A stretch of 36,111 bases of DNA, taken from NCBI RefSeq assembly GCF_003173335.1, contig NZ_QGMZ01000031.1, forward strand, positions 1-36,111, in the 5' to 3' direction. Made by a program: the position numbers and the translations under genes. A model generated the notes under the pieces. The model was not told the origin of the DNA. It saw nothing but the letters and a program-made list of their open reading frames with translations, and searched no databases. Below are positions 9,027 to 16,634 of this stretch, one piece after another. Source of the stretch: Methanospirillum stamsii (lineage in GTDB: Archaea > Halobacteriota > Methanomicrobia > Methanomicrobiales > Methanospirillaceae). Each line of letters opens with the position of its first letter. Within the stretch, counting starts at the first letter, position 1.

Positions 9027-9167
9027 TTACAAACCAAATGGCATATCCCAGGTATGACCACATGCATTACATTTACATTTGGCAATCATACTGCCTGATT
9101 CAGTAGTAACCAGATCATCAAAATCCGTATCTTTCGAATTGCACTTGGGGCAGAGTATATCTCCCAT
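9027..9167 (-). CDS. Tiny zinc-ribbon protein (46 residues)
   Basis: The frame encodes MGDILCPKCNSKDTDFDD and continues to a second metal knuckle, CKCNACGHTWDMPF, before a TAA stop. CPKC and CNAC, about 27 residues apart, form a classical zinc ribbon of the type seen in TFIIS-like or rubredoxin-like small proteins. The ATG is preceded by GGTGAT at about nine bases, a strong archaeal ribosome binding site, and a TATA-like box lies upstream. It is followed by the small membrane protein gene. Possible roles include a nucleic-acid or protein-binding adaptor; nothing more specific can be said. Confidence 0.72.
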   Translation of the reverse strand: MGDILCPKCNSKDTDFDDLVTTESGSMIAKCKCNACGHTWDMPFGL

Positions 9168-9218
9168 AGTATCAGCATCACCCGGGGGAGGGTATGATTA
9201 CATTTCTTGATTCTTATC

Positions 9219-9228
9219 TATTTTAAAC
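9219..9228 (-). promoter_or_regulatory. Probable TATA box for the zinc-ribbon/membrane protein pair
   Basis: On the minus strand GTTTAAAATA is centred about 27 bases before a start point near 9196. That gives a leader of roughly 29 bases containing the GGTGAT ribosome binding site. Confidence 0.4.
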
Positions 9229-9310
9229 CGGTGTTGCATATAATCTAATAAAACAGATAAAAAATCTGCCGTTTCTATCTGGCAAATATTAACAAATAAG
9301 GGAAGCTTCT

Positions 9311-9319
9311 TTCATATAG
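9311..9319 (+). promoter_or_regulatory. TATA box for the secreted subtilisin gene
   Basis: TTCATATAG is centred near 9316, placing the start of transcription near 9342. The short leader ends in a strong AGGGGGT ribosome binding site five bases before the ATG at 9364. Confidence 0.45.
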
Positions 9320-9363
9320 ACGTCAAATAAGAAAAATATCTGTGCTTTTCACAGGGGGTAATT

Positions 9364-11202
9364 ATGGCACCAACCAAATATATTTCTGCTGCCACTTTTC
9401 TGGTTATTTTAGTGGTAATTATCTGTGCGATTACGCAGGCGGGATCTGCTATACCTGAAAAAAAGAATCAGGAAACAGGATATCCGTCAGAAACAGGTTT
9501 AACAATCCAGTCATCTGCTGCACCTCCATCGGAGAAAGCCCTACAGGTTTCTACAGAATATGCACCTGATCGCCTGATTGTCAGGTATAAAACCGATCAA
9601 TTACGAACGGAATCGGCAATGATGTCTGTTCAGTCTGTAACCAATTCAAAAGCCGGAACCTCAGTCGTCAGTGATTTTCAATCGGAAGGTATCCCGGGTA
9701 TGCAGATAGTTCAGGTCACAAGTAATTCACTTGAAGGAGCACTGAAATCATACGAAGACAATCCTGATGTTTTGTATGTCGAACCTGATTACAAGATCTC
9801 ATTAAGTCCTGTTGAAAAGACAGGGAAAACACAGGAAATCTCAGAATTTGGAATTACCAGCGCATCGTACCCGAATGATCCCGGATATCAGTATTTATGG
9901 GGACTCGATAACACCGGACAGGCTCCGTTTTATGGAAAGTCCGATGCAGATATTGATGCACCTGAAGCCTGGAGTAGTACCACCGGTTCTTCATCGGTGA
10001 TAGTAGCAGTAGTGGACACCGGCGTTGATTACACCCATCCGGACCTTGCAGCAAACATCTGGCAAAATTCAAGAGAGACCATCAATGGTATTGATGATGA
10101 TGGAAACGGGTATATCGACGATATCAGAGGATGGAACTTCAATGCCAAAACCAATGATCCAAAAGACGATAATGGCCATGGGACTCATTGTGCGGGGACC
10201 ATTGCTGCAGTAGGAAACAATGGTGTTGGTGTTGCCGGAGTTGGATGGAATGTTAAGATAATGCCCCTCAAATTCCTCAACGCCGCAGGATCAGGGTATG
10301 TATCCGATGCAATCTCTGCAATCTTATATGCGAACAAAATGGGAGCCACAGTCATCTCAAATTCCTGGTCCGGAACAGGATACACCCAGTCTCTAAAAGA
10401 TGCTATAGATGCTTCTTCAGCAGTTGTTGTGTGTGCTGCAGGTAACAGTGGCAAAAATTCTGATGTGAACCCGCAATATCCGGCAGCGTTCCAAAGTGCC
10501 AATATCATTTCAGTAGCTGCGACTGACTATAACGATAATCTGGCTTCATTCTCTAATTATGGATCCGGATCAGTCGACCTTGCAGCACCAGGAGTCAGCA
10601 TATACAGTACAACTTCTTCTGGCAGCTACCGGTATTTGAGCGGTACATCCATGGCAACGCCACATGTATCAGGAGTTGCAGCCTTATTAAAATCAAAGAG
10701 TCCTTCACTTACCGGATCAGCGATAAAAAGTAAAATTCTGAGTAATGTAGACATTGTTTCATCATTATCCGGAAAAGTCGCAACTAGTGGCAGATTGAAT
10801 GCTGCAAAGGCCCTGGGCGCATCAACACCTACAATAGCTCCAACAGCAACTCCGACCGCGACCCCGACTTCCTATCCTACAAAGACACCAACAATTACTC
10901 CGATACCAACCAGGACAATAGCGCCAACACCTACGACAACTCAGACTCCAACAACTAAACTGGTTTCTGCATTCTACGCTTCACCGACATACGGAAAAGC
11001 TCCCTTACGTGTCCAGTTTATCGATCAGTCATACGGAAGTCCGACCAGATGGACATGGTCATTTGGAGACGGTGGATTTTCCTATCAGAAAAACCCATAT
11101 CACACCTATCTTAAAAAAGGAACATATTCCATTCGTTTAACAACGTACAGGGGTGGATTGTCAAGTTCACTCTATAAACAGCGGCTAATAACCGTAATTT
11201 AA
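9364..11202 (+). CDS. Secreted subtilisin-like serine protease (S8) with PKD domain
   Basis: A 612-residue exported protease. Residues 1-30 are a signal peptide (basic start, then a hydrophobic core FLVILVVIICAIT). A propeptide with APDRLIVRYKTDQ and YVEPDY follows. The S8 catalytic domain spans about residues 170-485, with the triad D218 (VVDTGVDYTHPDL), H272 (NGHGTHCAGT) and S429 (SGTSMATPHVSG), plus N361 in AAGNSG as oxyanion residue. DDDGNGYIDD near residue 245 is a likely calcium site. A Thr/Pro-rich linker at 487-531 resembles a glycosylated stalk. A PKD domain (WTWSFGDGG) closes the protein. No C-terminal membrane anchor is visible, so it is secreted or bound to the surface through PKD. 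Probable roles are maturation or turnover of envelope proteins, or peptide supply. Confidence 0.95.
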   Translation: MAPTKYISAATFLVILVVIICAITQAGSAIPEKKNQETGYPSETGLTIQSSAAPPSEKALQVSTEYAPDRLIVRYKTDQLRTESAMMSVQSVTNSKAGTSVVSDFQSEGIPGMQIVQVTSNSLEGALKSYEDNPDVLYVEPDYKISLSPVEKTGKTQEISEFGITSASYPNDPGYQYLWGLDNTGQAPFYGKSDADIDAPEAWSSTTGSSSVIVAVVDTGVDYTHPDLAANIWQNSRETINGIDDDGNGYIDDIRGWNFNAKTNDPKDDNGHGTHCAGTIAAVGNNGVGVAGVGWNVKIMPLKFLNAAGSGYVSDAISAILYANKMGATVISNSWSGTGYTQSLKDAIDASSAVVVCAAGNSGKNSDVNPQYPAAFQSANIISVAATDYNDNLASFSNYGSGSVDLAAPGVSIYSTTSSGSYRYLSGTSMATPHVSGVAALLKSKSPSLTGSAIKSKILSNVDIVSSLSGKVATSGRLNAAKALGASTPTIAPTATPTATPTSYPTKTPTITPIPTRTIAPTPTTTQTPTTKLVSAFYASPTYGKAPLRVQFIDQSYGSPTRWTWSFGDGGFSYQKNPYHTYLKKGTYSIRLTTYRGGLSSSLYKQRLITVI

Positions 11203-11217
11203 CCTTTTTTAAAAATT
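11203..11217. terminator. Bidirectional T-run/A-run terminator
   Basis: T6 followed by A5 lies between the convergent ends of the protease gene and the RPA-associated gene. Archaeal transcription ends at such T-runs, so this short element can serve both strands. Confidence 0.5.
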
Positions 11218-11793
11218 TTATATTTGAATTGAAGAGAGAGCATCCTTAATTTTAGGACGCCAAGAGTCCAAGGCCCGCTGATAGATCTCCGCAGCTTTCT
11301 GATGATCAGCGTCATCGGTATTCTTCTCAATACGGTCAAGAGAAAGCCTGGCAGTATCAAGAATCCAGCAATCCACAACAGACTTATCTACCGCTGTAAT
11401 TGATTCTGCCCGGACAGACACCAGATTTCTTCCATCCGGTGACTGGAAGACTCCGGGTTTGCCAATAACAACAACATGAGCCGGAGATTCAATCGTAGAG
11501 ATCTGATGAAGGGCTTCTGGCTGATAACTGCCTGCACTAACAAAAAAAGTACCAGTCGGATCCATCACCCGGATTTGATAGAAAACTGCTTCTCCTTCTG
11601 ATTTTTTCTTTTCTGTCAGTGTTCCGGCAATAAAAATACGGTTGCACCGTTCTCCGGTCGGAAGAAGGATAAAAGTCGGGCTTTTTTCATCGGTTCCTTC
11701 ACGAAAATGGTGAAAGGCTTCCCGTAACTCTGCTGCAAAAACCCTTTTTGCAGGTTCACGCTCATACCGACGGAATGCTGCATTATCACTCAT
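11218..11793 (-). CDS. RPA-associated protein (Rpa3-like OB-fold subunit)
   Basis: A 191-residue protein of the archaeal RPA-associated family (COG3390 type). It begins MSDNAAFRRYEREPAKRVFAAELREA, the conserved family start. An OB-fold core follows (RIFIAGTLTEKKKSEGEAVFYQIRVMDPTGTFFVSAGSYQPEA), and a helical C-terminal domain covers about residues 130-190. It partners archaeal RPA in binding single-stranded DNA during replication and repair. An in-frame upstream start exists at 11811, but the ATG at 11793 matches the family and overlaps the RPA stop in ATGAGTGA, so translation is coupled to the upstream RPA gene. Confidence 0.85.
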   Translation of the reverse strand: MSDNAAFRRYEREPAKRVFAAELREAFHHFREGTDEKSPTFILLPTGERCNRIFIAGTLTEKKKSEGEAVFYQIRVMDPTGTFFVSAGSYQPEALHQISTIESPAHVVVIGKPGVFQSPDGRNLVSVRAESITAVDKSVVDCWILDTARLSLDRIEKNTDDADHQKAAEIYQRALDSWRPKIKDALSSIQI

Positions 11794-13615
11794 GAGACTC
11801 TCCCTCCACACGGTTAATCAGTTCAGCCAGAAGACCGGAATCAAACTTTTGATACTCACAATTATATGCAAAAAACCGGTTGTCAAGACTGCGTCCCCTG
11901 CAGACAAGATATCTCCCCAGAATCTGTTCATTCATATGATAAAACACGGTTTCAAGACCAAGAGGATCATTTTCAGCCATCTCCTGGGCTGAAATGAGGT
12001 TCAGTCCGGTAAGTTCTTCGACACCTTCTCTCGAAATAATGGTATCATACGTTTTAACTCCGGTGTCAAGCCACCCTTTAACCCTGAGATCATACACATA
12101 ATTGGGTTGTATTTCATGCACCGGACAATAATTCTGCCTGGACAGAACTCTTCCGCATCCTTCAACCGGACAGCGTTTGATAAGCCCAGATCCCGGTGAA
12201 AGGTGAACAAATGCACCACATACCTCTTCATTGGAGGTTCTCACCTGCATCGTTACATTTTCTTCAGGAATACAGGTTGCCCCGTTTAATGTCACCGAAA
12301 GACGGGAGTTAAACTCATCAACCGAAGCATAATAGATGCTATAAACCGTATCCGGATCCAATCTGACAGAATTATCATCCTTCCAGATGGTGAACCGGAT
12401 GGTGCCGGATTCATCGCCCAGAATCCCTGCCTGGAGCAGACGATCAGACGTACTTTCATATTCCTGAACCATCTTAACCCGGAGACAGACAATACCCGGG
12501 CCTGCCTGAGTAATTGGGATAATATTTGGTCTGATGCTGGTATCTTCTTCAAGCGGCTCAGCTGATCCAGGGGGTATCTGCATACTTAAAGTCCCCCGGT
12601 ATCTGTCCACGACTGCGCCGTTTATTGTATACCACTGGTTTTCAACCAAGGGTTCTGCACCGGGATTATTCCGGATAATGAACCTTATCGCACCGGAATC
12701 ATCAGCAATTACTCCCCTCTGCAGTATTTGTTCTGAAGGTTGTTTCTCTATCGTTACAACTTTCCCATGAACCAAGGCTACACCCGGCTTTAACTGCCCG
12801 ACGGGTGTTTTTTCTATTTGAGGTAACTCATCTTTTGATACCGGAGTAATTTTCGTTCCGGCATGAACTTTTATTGAGACCTGCCCGTTAAACTCGTCTG
12901 ATTCAACAAGCTCAAGATGGTACCAGTGACCCTGTTCAAGTAAAGGTGCATTCGCTGAAGCCCAGACCGTAAAGCGTATTGTTCCGGAATTATCAGCAAG
13001 GATCCCGGACTGAGCAATCGAAGGAGACCTTGGCGGAAAAAGTGTTGTTACTTCACCTTCAACTGCTATCCATCGTTTTGGTTTTATTTCTGATACTGCA
13101 GTAATAACGGTTTCCGGAACAGATTCAGGAGAGAGTTCTGTTATCGTAGTTCCGGAATGGACTTTCAGGCTTACCTGGCCATTATATTCGTCAGCCACTG
13201 CTGATTCCAGCCGGTACCATTTTCCCTGTTCCATAACCGGAGCATTCGCTTTCGCCCAGACCGTAAAACGCATTGTCCCGCTTTGATCAGAGATTACCCC
13301 GCTCTGGGCAACTGAAGGAGAACGTGACGGAATGAGTGTTACAATCTGTCCTTCAACGGTTACCCACTGCTCTGCCTGAATCTCTGAAATAAGAGTTACT
13401 GCATCTGCGTCTTGTCTGGGTGGACTGGCAGAAGGAATTTCCATTCCAAATTGCCGGGCATAATCACCTATTATTGACCGTTCCGCTTCTGCGGGGGGAA
13501 CAGAAAACTCTTCCACAAAACGGTTGATCTTCTCCTCTAATTTAGCCCGGTCAATTATATGACCTTCTGCTGCAAATTTTTCGGAGATCCTGTCTGCAAT
13601 TTCTTTAAGTTCCAT
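11786..13615 (-). CDS. Replication factor A (RPA), four OB-folds plus zinc finger
   Basis: The 609-residue single-stranded DNA binding protein has a helical N-terminal region (1-65) and then four OB-folds near residues 70-165, 166-265, 268-360 and 362-455. Each contains the motif G-[VI]-[IL]-[SA]-D-x-S-G-[TA]-[MI]-R-F. A zinc finger follows at about 470-505 with CPVEGCGRVLSRQNYCPVH, and a C-terminal domain closes the protein. OB1 and OB2 are very similar over their whole length and look like a recent duplication. RPA coats single-stranded DNA in replication, recombination and repair. The start at 13615 has GGAGATGA directly before it and a TATA box about 37 bases upstream. The partner gene overlaps the 3' end. 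Confidence 0.93.
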   Translation of the reverse strand: MELKEIADRISEKFAAEGHIIDRAKLEEKINRFVEEFSVPPAEAERSIIGDYARQFGMEIPSASPPRQDADAVTLISEIQAEQWVTVEGQIVTLIPSRSPSVAQSGVISDQSGTMRFTVWAKANAPVMEQGKWYRLESAVADEYNGQVSLKVHSGTTITELSPESVPETVITAVSEIKPKRWIAVEGEVTTLFPPRSPSIAQSGILADNSGTIRFTVWASANAPLLEQGHWYHLELVESDEFNGQVSIKVHAGTKITPVSKDELPQIEKTPVGQLKPGVALVHGKVVTIEKQPSEQILQRGVIADDSGAIRFIIRNNPGAEPLVENQWYTINGAVVDRYRGTLSMQIPPGSAEPLEEDTSIRPNIIPITQAGPGIVCLRVKMVQEYESTSDRLLQAGILGDESGTIRFTIWKDDNSVRLDPDTVYSIYYASVDEFNSRLSVTLNGATCIPEENVTMQVRTSNEEVCGAFVHLSPGSGLIKRCPVEGCGRVLSRQNYCPVHEIQPNYVYDLRVKGWLDTGVKTYDTIISREGVEELTGLNLISAQEMAENDPLGLETVFYHMNEQILGRYLVCRGRSLDNRFFAYNCEYQKFDSGLLAELINRVEGESHE

Positions 13616-13648
13616 TTCATCTCCATTGCATAGGTCAGTTGATGGAAC

Positions 13649-13656
13649 ATATAAAA
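13649..13656 (-). promoter_or_regulatory. TATA box for the RPA operon
   Basis: On the minus strand TTTTATAT is centred at 13652, giving a start near 13626 and a leader of only about ten bases containing GGAGATGA. The 89 bases between cbiZ and RPA hold this promoter and nothing else visible. Confidence 0.5.
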
Positions 13657-13704
13657 CCGCATACCCGGAGGGTGAAAGTAATACCGGAATGATTAAAAGG
13701 AATA

Positions 13705-14607
13705 TCAGGATTTATTTAAAAAAACTGCTTTCAATTCAGAAAGAGACGCTTCCGGATTTCTCAAGAGGTGCCGGGTCACCTGCGGAGAATGATTGAGGAT
13801 ACATCTGGTACATCCCCAGATTGGTTTTTTTCCGGGTTTTTCTATCCAGTCACCAAGACTGGTATCCCCACAGGGATATAAGGGACAATAACAAAAATCA
13901 CAGCACTGACCAGGAAAATGACAGGGGTAGTACGGACAATTATTTTTCTCCCATAACATCCAGTGATTGCCTCCGATACTACTCCAGATAAAAAAGGAGG
14001 GTTTTGTATGTCCATCACTGATTATAGGCTTTTTAAGGGCTTCCTGAACCCCGAAAAAAACCGCTTCATGGATCTTTTTACCGACATCTGTTGCACTACC
14101 AGCGTACCGAACTGACCCCGGGTCTTCTGACGCAACAATTACCGCATCAGTAAGAGTTCCGGCAAAAGAGTGCCCGGACTCCCGAAGCCCCAGAACCTTC
14201 GCTTCAGTTGCAGTAATTACCGCATCAACCAGACCCTGGTCAGAAAAATCCCTCGTAACAACAATGATATTTATTGTCCCGGCCTCCGGGTTTTTATTAT
14301 CAGATAAGGAGGATCCCGGGTCAGGATGAGTGATCCCAGCGGTGATGAAGACGGTAACCGGATCAATAGAGAGAATACATAAATTATTCATCGACACCGC
14401 GGTGAGAAGACATACAGAATCCTTCTTTAAGAGGCCTAATGACATAACCAGATTTTCAATAAGGAAATCCGGACTTTCGGAAAATCCCGGTTTCACCTGG
14501 TGATTTAAAAGAGTTGTACAATTCCGGATACCACCATCATGACCGGAACTTAAAGCCCGAAATGATCCCCTGATTACCAGGGAAGAAGATTTGAGGTAAT
14601 ACCTCAT
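13705..14607 (-). CDS. cbiZ: CbiZ adenosylcobinamide amidohydrolase fused to a cysteine-rich domain
   Basis: A two-domain protein of 300 residues. Residues 1-195 match CbiZ, which removes the aminopropanol from adenosylcobinamide so that salvaged corrinoids re-enter B12 synthesis as adenosylcobyrate. Evidence includes the segment TINIIVVTRDFSDQGLVDAV, then TEAKVLGLRESG, SFAGTLTDAVIVAS and VGKKIHEAVFFGVQEAL. Residues 220-290 carry CPYYPCHFPGQCCDFCYCPLY, then WGCTRC, a cysteine-rich small domain likely to bind metal. The ATG overlaps the stop of the NrdD-like gene (ATGA), so translation is coupled. The fusion partner may load, sense or protect the corrinoid or a metal; its role is not known to me. 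Confidence 0.85.
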   Translation of the reverse strand: MRYYLKSSSLVIRGSFRALSSGHDGGIRNCTTLLNHQVKPGFSESPDFLIENLVMSLGLLKKDSVCLLTAVSMNNLCILSIDPVTVFITAGITHPDPGSSLSDNKNPEAGTINIIVVTRDFSDQGLVDAVITATEAKVLGLRESGHSFAGTLTDAVIVASEDPGSVRYAGSATDVGKKIHEAVFFGVQEALKKPIISDGHTKPSFFIWSSIGGNHWMLWEKNNCPYYPCHFPGQCCDFCYCPLYPCGDTSLGDWIEKPGKKPIWGCTRCILNHSPQVTRHLLRNPEASLSELKAVFLNKS

Positions 14608-14972
14608 GCCACACTATAACGCTGACGATCTTTTAATTCCTGTTGTTTCCCTGCATTCCATCCGGAAACATCCTGAAGATATCCCGTAACACGGCTAATC
14701 TGGACAACATCATGACAACCGCACTCCGGGCATACCGGCTCGCCACACAATGGGCAGTATTCAATAGTCCCGGTAATCTCATGAGAACAATCGCAATTAT
14801 CAAGCGGGCACATGATTTCAGGATTCACATCGCCACAGACCGGGCATGGACTCTCATCAACGATACGGTGACAGGTATGACATTTATATCTTCGTTCATT
14901 TTCAGGAATTTCATCTTTGCAGGTGTATTTATCTGCAATCCTGAGCTGTTCAGCAGTCCAGTTCATACTCAT
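14604..14972 (-). CDS. Stand-alone NrdD C-terminal (glycyl-radical/zinc) domain protein
   Basis: A 122-residue protein with two cysteine clusters: C31/C34/C43/C46, then C55, C60, C62, C73, C76, C81, C84 and C86. They are followed by ISRVTGYLQDVSGWNAGKQQ and ELKDRQRY. The latter is the C-terminal signature of anaerobic class III ribonucleotide reductase, with the glycyl-radical glycine at G97 and the preceding zinc-binding CxxC pairs. The large catalytic barrel is absent and no frameshifted remnant lies upstream, so this is a small independent protein rather than a truncated gene. A TATA box 27 bases before the ATG suggests a leaderless mRNA. Roles to consider are a spare radical domain (as GrcA provides for pyruvate formate-lyase) or a zinc-only regulatory protein. 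Confidence 0.75.
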   Translation of the reverse strand: MSMNWTAEQLRIADKYTCKDEIPENERRYKCHTCHRIVDESPCPVCGDVNPEIMCPLDNCDCSHEITGTIEYCPLCGEPVCPECGCHDVVQISRVTGYLQDVSGWNAGKQQELKDRQRYSVA

Positions 14973-14995
14973 AGGTATTCACGTTATTCCTTTTA

Positions 14996-15004
14996 GCATA
15001 TTGG
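14996..15004 (-). promoter_or_regulatory. TATA box for the NrdD-like/cbiZ pair
   Basis: On the minus strand CCAATATGC is centred at about 15000, 27 bases before the ATG at 14972. No ribosome binding site precedes that ATG, so the message is probably leaderless. Confidence 0.4.
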
Positions 15005-15022
15005 AAAACAAAAATAATTACC

Positions 15023-15664
15023 TCAAATACCAGTCCTGAAACATGAGTACTGGCGTGCTGCTGCTGCCGGATCAGATGACTCATAAATTGCCCTTCCAAC
15101 AATGATTCCATCCACAATACCGGCGATTGCATCCGGATCCCCGCCCTGGGCACCAACTCCGGGTGAGAGGATCTTTTTATTCCCGATAAGACTGCGCAAA
15201 ACTGCGGTCCTTTCAGGCCGTGTAGCTGGTGCAATAATTCCATCTGCACCCGCTTCACAGACAAGCTCTGCAATCCGTTCAGCAACCCCGCCATGGAAGA
15301 AATCAACTGCACCGGGATGACTCATCTCCGTCACCACATAGCACTCTCCCATGTTTTCATGAGCGGTCTCCACACATGCCCGGACAGAATCATGTCCGAC
15401 AAATCCATGACAAATGATAGCAGAAAACCCGCGGGAAAAGACCTCCTCTGCAATAAGGCGTGTGGTATTGGGAATATCTGCAACCTTAAAATCAGCGATC
15501 AGGGGTTTTTTGTATTCAGATAATATTTCTGCAATTCCAAGACCCTCAGCAAGTACCAGCGGATACCCGATTTTTACTTTGTCAATATAAGGCGCTGCCT
15601 TTTGAACAATTGAGACGGCCTTGTCTTTTTTCATGACATCGAGGGCGAGGATTATTTCAGTCAT
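15023..15664 (-). CDS. pyrF: Orotidine 5'-phosphate decarboxylase
   Basis: A 213-residue TIM-barrel enzyme making UMP from OMP. ILALDV (5-10) opens the barrel. The catalytic charged network is ADFKVADIPNT, with D58, K60 and D63. The phosphate-binding parts are LSPGVGAQGG and IIVGRAIY. The length matches archaeal PyrF. Its ATG overlaps the dys stop by four bases, so it is translated with dys. Confidence 0.95.
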   Translation of the reverse strand: MTEIILALDVMKKDKAVSIVQKAAPYIDKVKIGYPLVLAEGLGIAEILSEYKKPLIADFKVADIPNTTRLIAEEVFSRGFSAIICHGFVGHDSVRACVETAHENMGECYVVTEMSHPGAVDFFHGGVAERIAELVCEAGADGIIAPATRPERTAVLRSLIGNKKILSPGVGAQGGDPDAIAGIVDGIIVGRAIYESSDPAAAARQYSCFRTGI

Positions 15665-16587
15665 ACAATTCTCTCCAGTGCTGCAGAGATAATAAGAGGC
15701 AGGGTGATGGTTGCATCCCCATAGACGGTAACCGTCTTTGCATCCTCATCCACTTTACCCCATGACCTGGCTTCATCCAGGGTAGCTCCTGAAAGACCAC
15801 CGAGATCAGGTCGGTCACCGGTAAGCTGTACTGCATAAGTAAACCCTTTCGGAGTCATCAGCATACTCTGCAATATATAATTCTTCGGGACTCCCCCTCC
15901 GATGAGAAATGCTCCGGCAACTTCTGCTGAAAAACAGATGTCCATAATCCTGTTCATATCCGCGAATGCATCAACAACAATCTTGTGAGTCTGCCTGTAG
16001 AGCCAGAACTGCAGACCTATCATTGAATCCTGAACTGCCGGACAGAAGACAGGAATTTTGTTCCGGGCAGCAGTTGCAAGGATCCCGGTTTTTAAATGAG
16101 AACCAATGTGTTCTAAAAGTTCGGAAATTGAGAGAACTGAGCCATCAGGAATTTTTGAAAGGACATCCTGCATAAACTCTTCAAATTGAATAAAAGACTC
16201 ATTCGGAAGATAGACATCATATATACGGTTGATCTCATCATGCCTGAGTTCTACATCATTGCACTTTTCCGTGCCCCGGTAATGATGACACCCGATTGCC
16301 TCGATGACATCATGAGTGAGATTGGCACCGGTTGAGACGAGAGCATCAACATATCCTGCATCCATCAAATCTGAGATGATCCCTCCCATGCCTGCCGGAA
16401 CCATGGCACCAGCCAGTCCGAAAAAACGGGTCATATCTTTTCTTTCGAACATCGTACCGGTTATCTGCACAGCACGGGTCAGAGCCCCGCCATTATATGC
16501 GCCTGCCTGTTCCATCACCTGTATCAGGTTTTCAACCGTCATACCAGGTTTCAGATGCACCTGCTTTACCGGCACTTCACATTCCAT
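15661..16587 (-). CDS. dys: Deoxyhypusine synthase
   Basis: The 308-residue enzyme transfers the aminobutyl group of spermidine to a lysine of aIF5A, with NAD, the first step of hypusine formation. Motifs are FGLAGAMVPAGMGGII, STGANLTHD (NAD contacts), PVFCPAVQDSMIG, and DEARSWGKVDEDAKTVTVYGD with the catalytic lysine K278. The assigned ATG lies only ten bases downstream of a TATA-like ATTATAA (16593-16600). A GTG at residue 5 (16575) would fit a leaderless start better, so the exact start is uncertain by four residues. pyrF overlaps the 3' end; tiaS lies 47 bases upstream. Confidence 0.94.
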   Translation of the reverse strand: MECEVPVKQVHLKPGMTVENLIQVMEQAGAYNGGALTRAVQITGTMFERKDMTRFFGLAGAMVPAGMGGIISDLMDAGYVDALVSTGANLTHDVIEAIGCHHYRGTEKCNDVELRHDEINRIYDVYLPNESFIQFEEFMQDVLSKIPDGSVLSISELLEHIGSHLKTGILATAARNKIPVFCPAVQDSMIGLQFWLYRQTHKIVVDAFADMNRIMDICFSAEVAGAFLIGGGVPKNYILQSMLMTPKGFTYAVQLTGDRPDLGGLSGATLDEARSWGKVDEDAKTVTVYGDATITLPLIISAALERIV

Positions 16588-16634
16588 ACCCCTTATAATA
16601 TGCGCTCAAATACCAAGTATCTGATGTATCATAG

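Noticed and set aside
10837-10964. Thr/Pro-rich repetitive DNA near the end of the protease gene
   Set aside because: It is the linker between the protease and PKD domains, in frame and without frameshift, so it is not a separate repeat element.
14604-14972. Reading the NrdD-like gene as a truncated ribonucleotide reductase
   Set aside because: No remnant of the catalytic barrel lies upstream; a promoter precedes the ATG and the downstream gene is coupled to its stop, so it appears to be a complete small gene.
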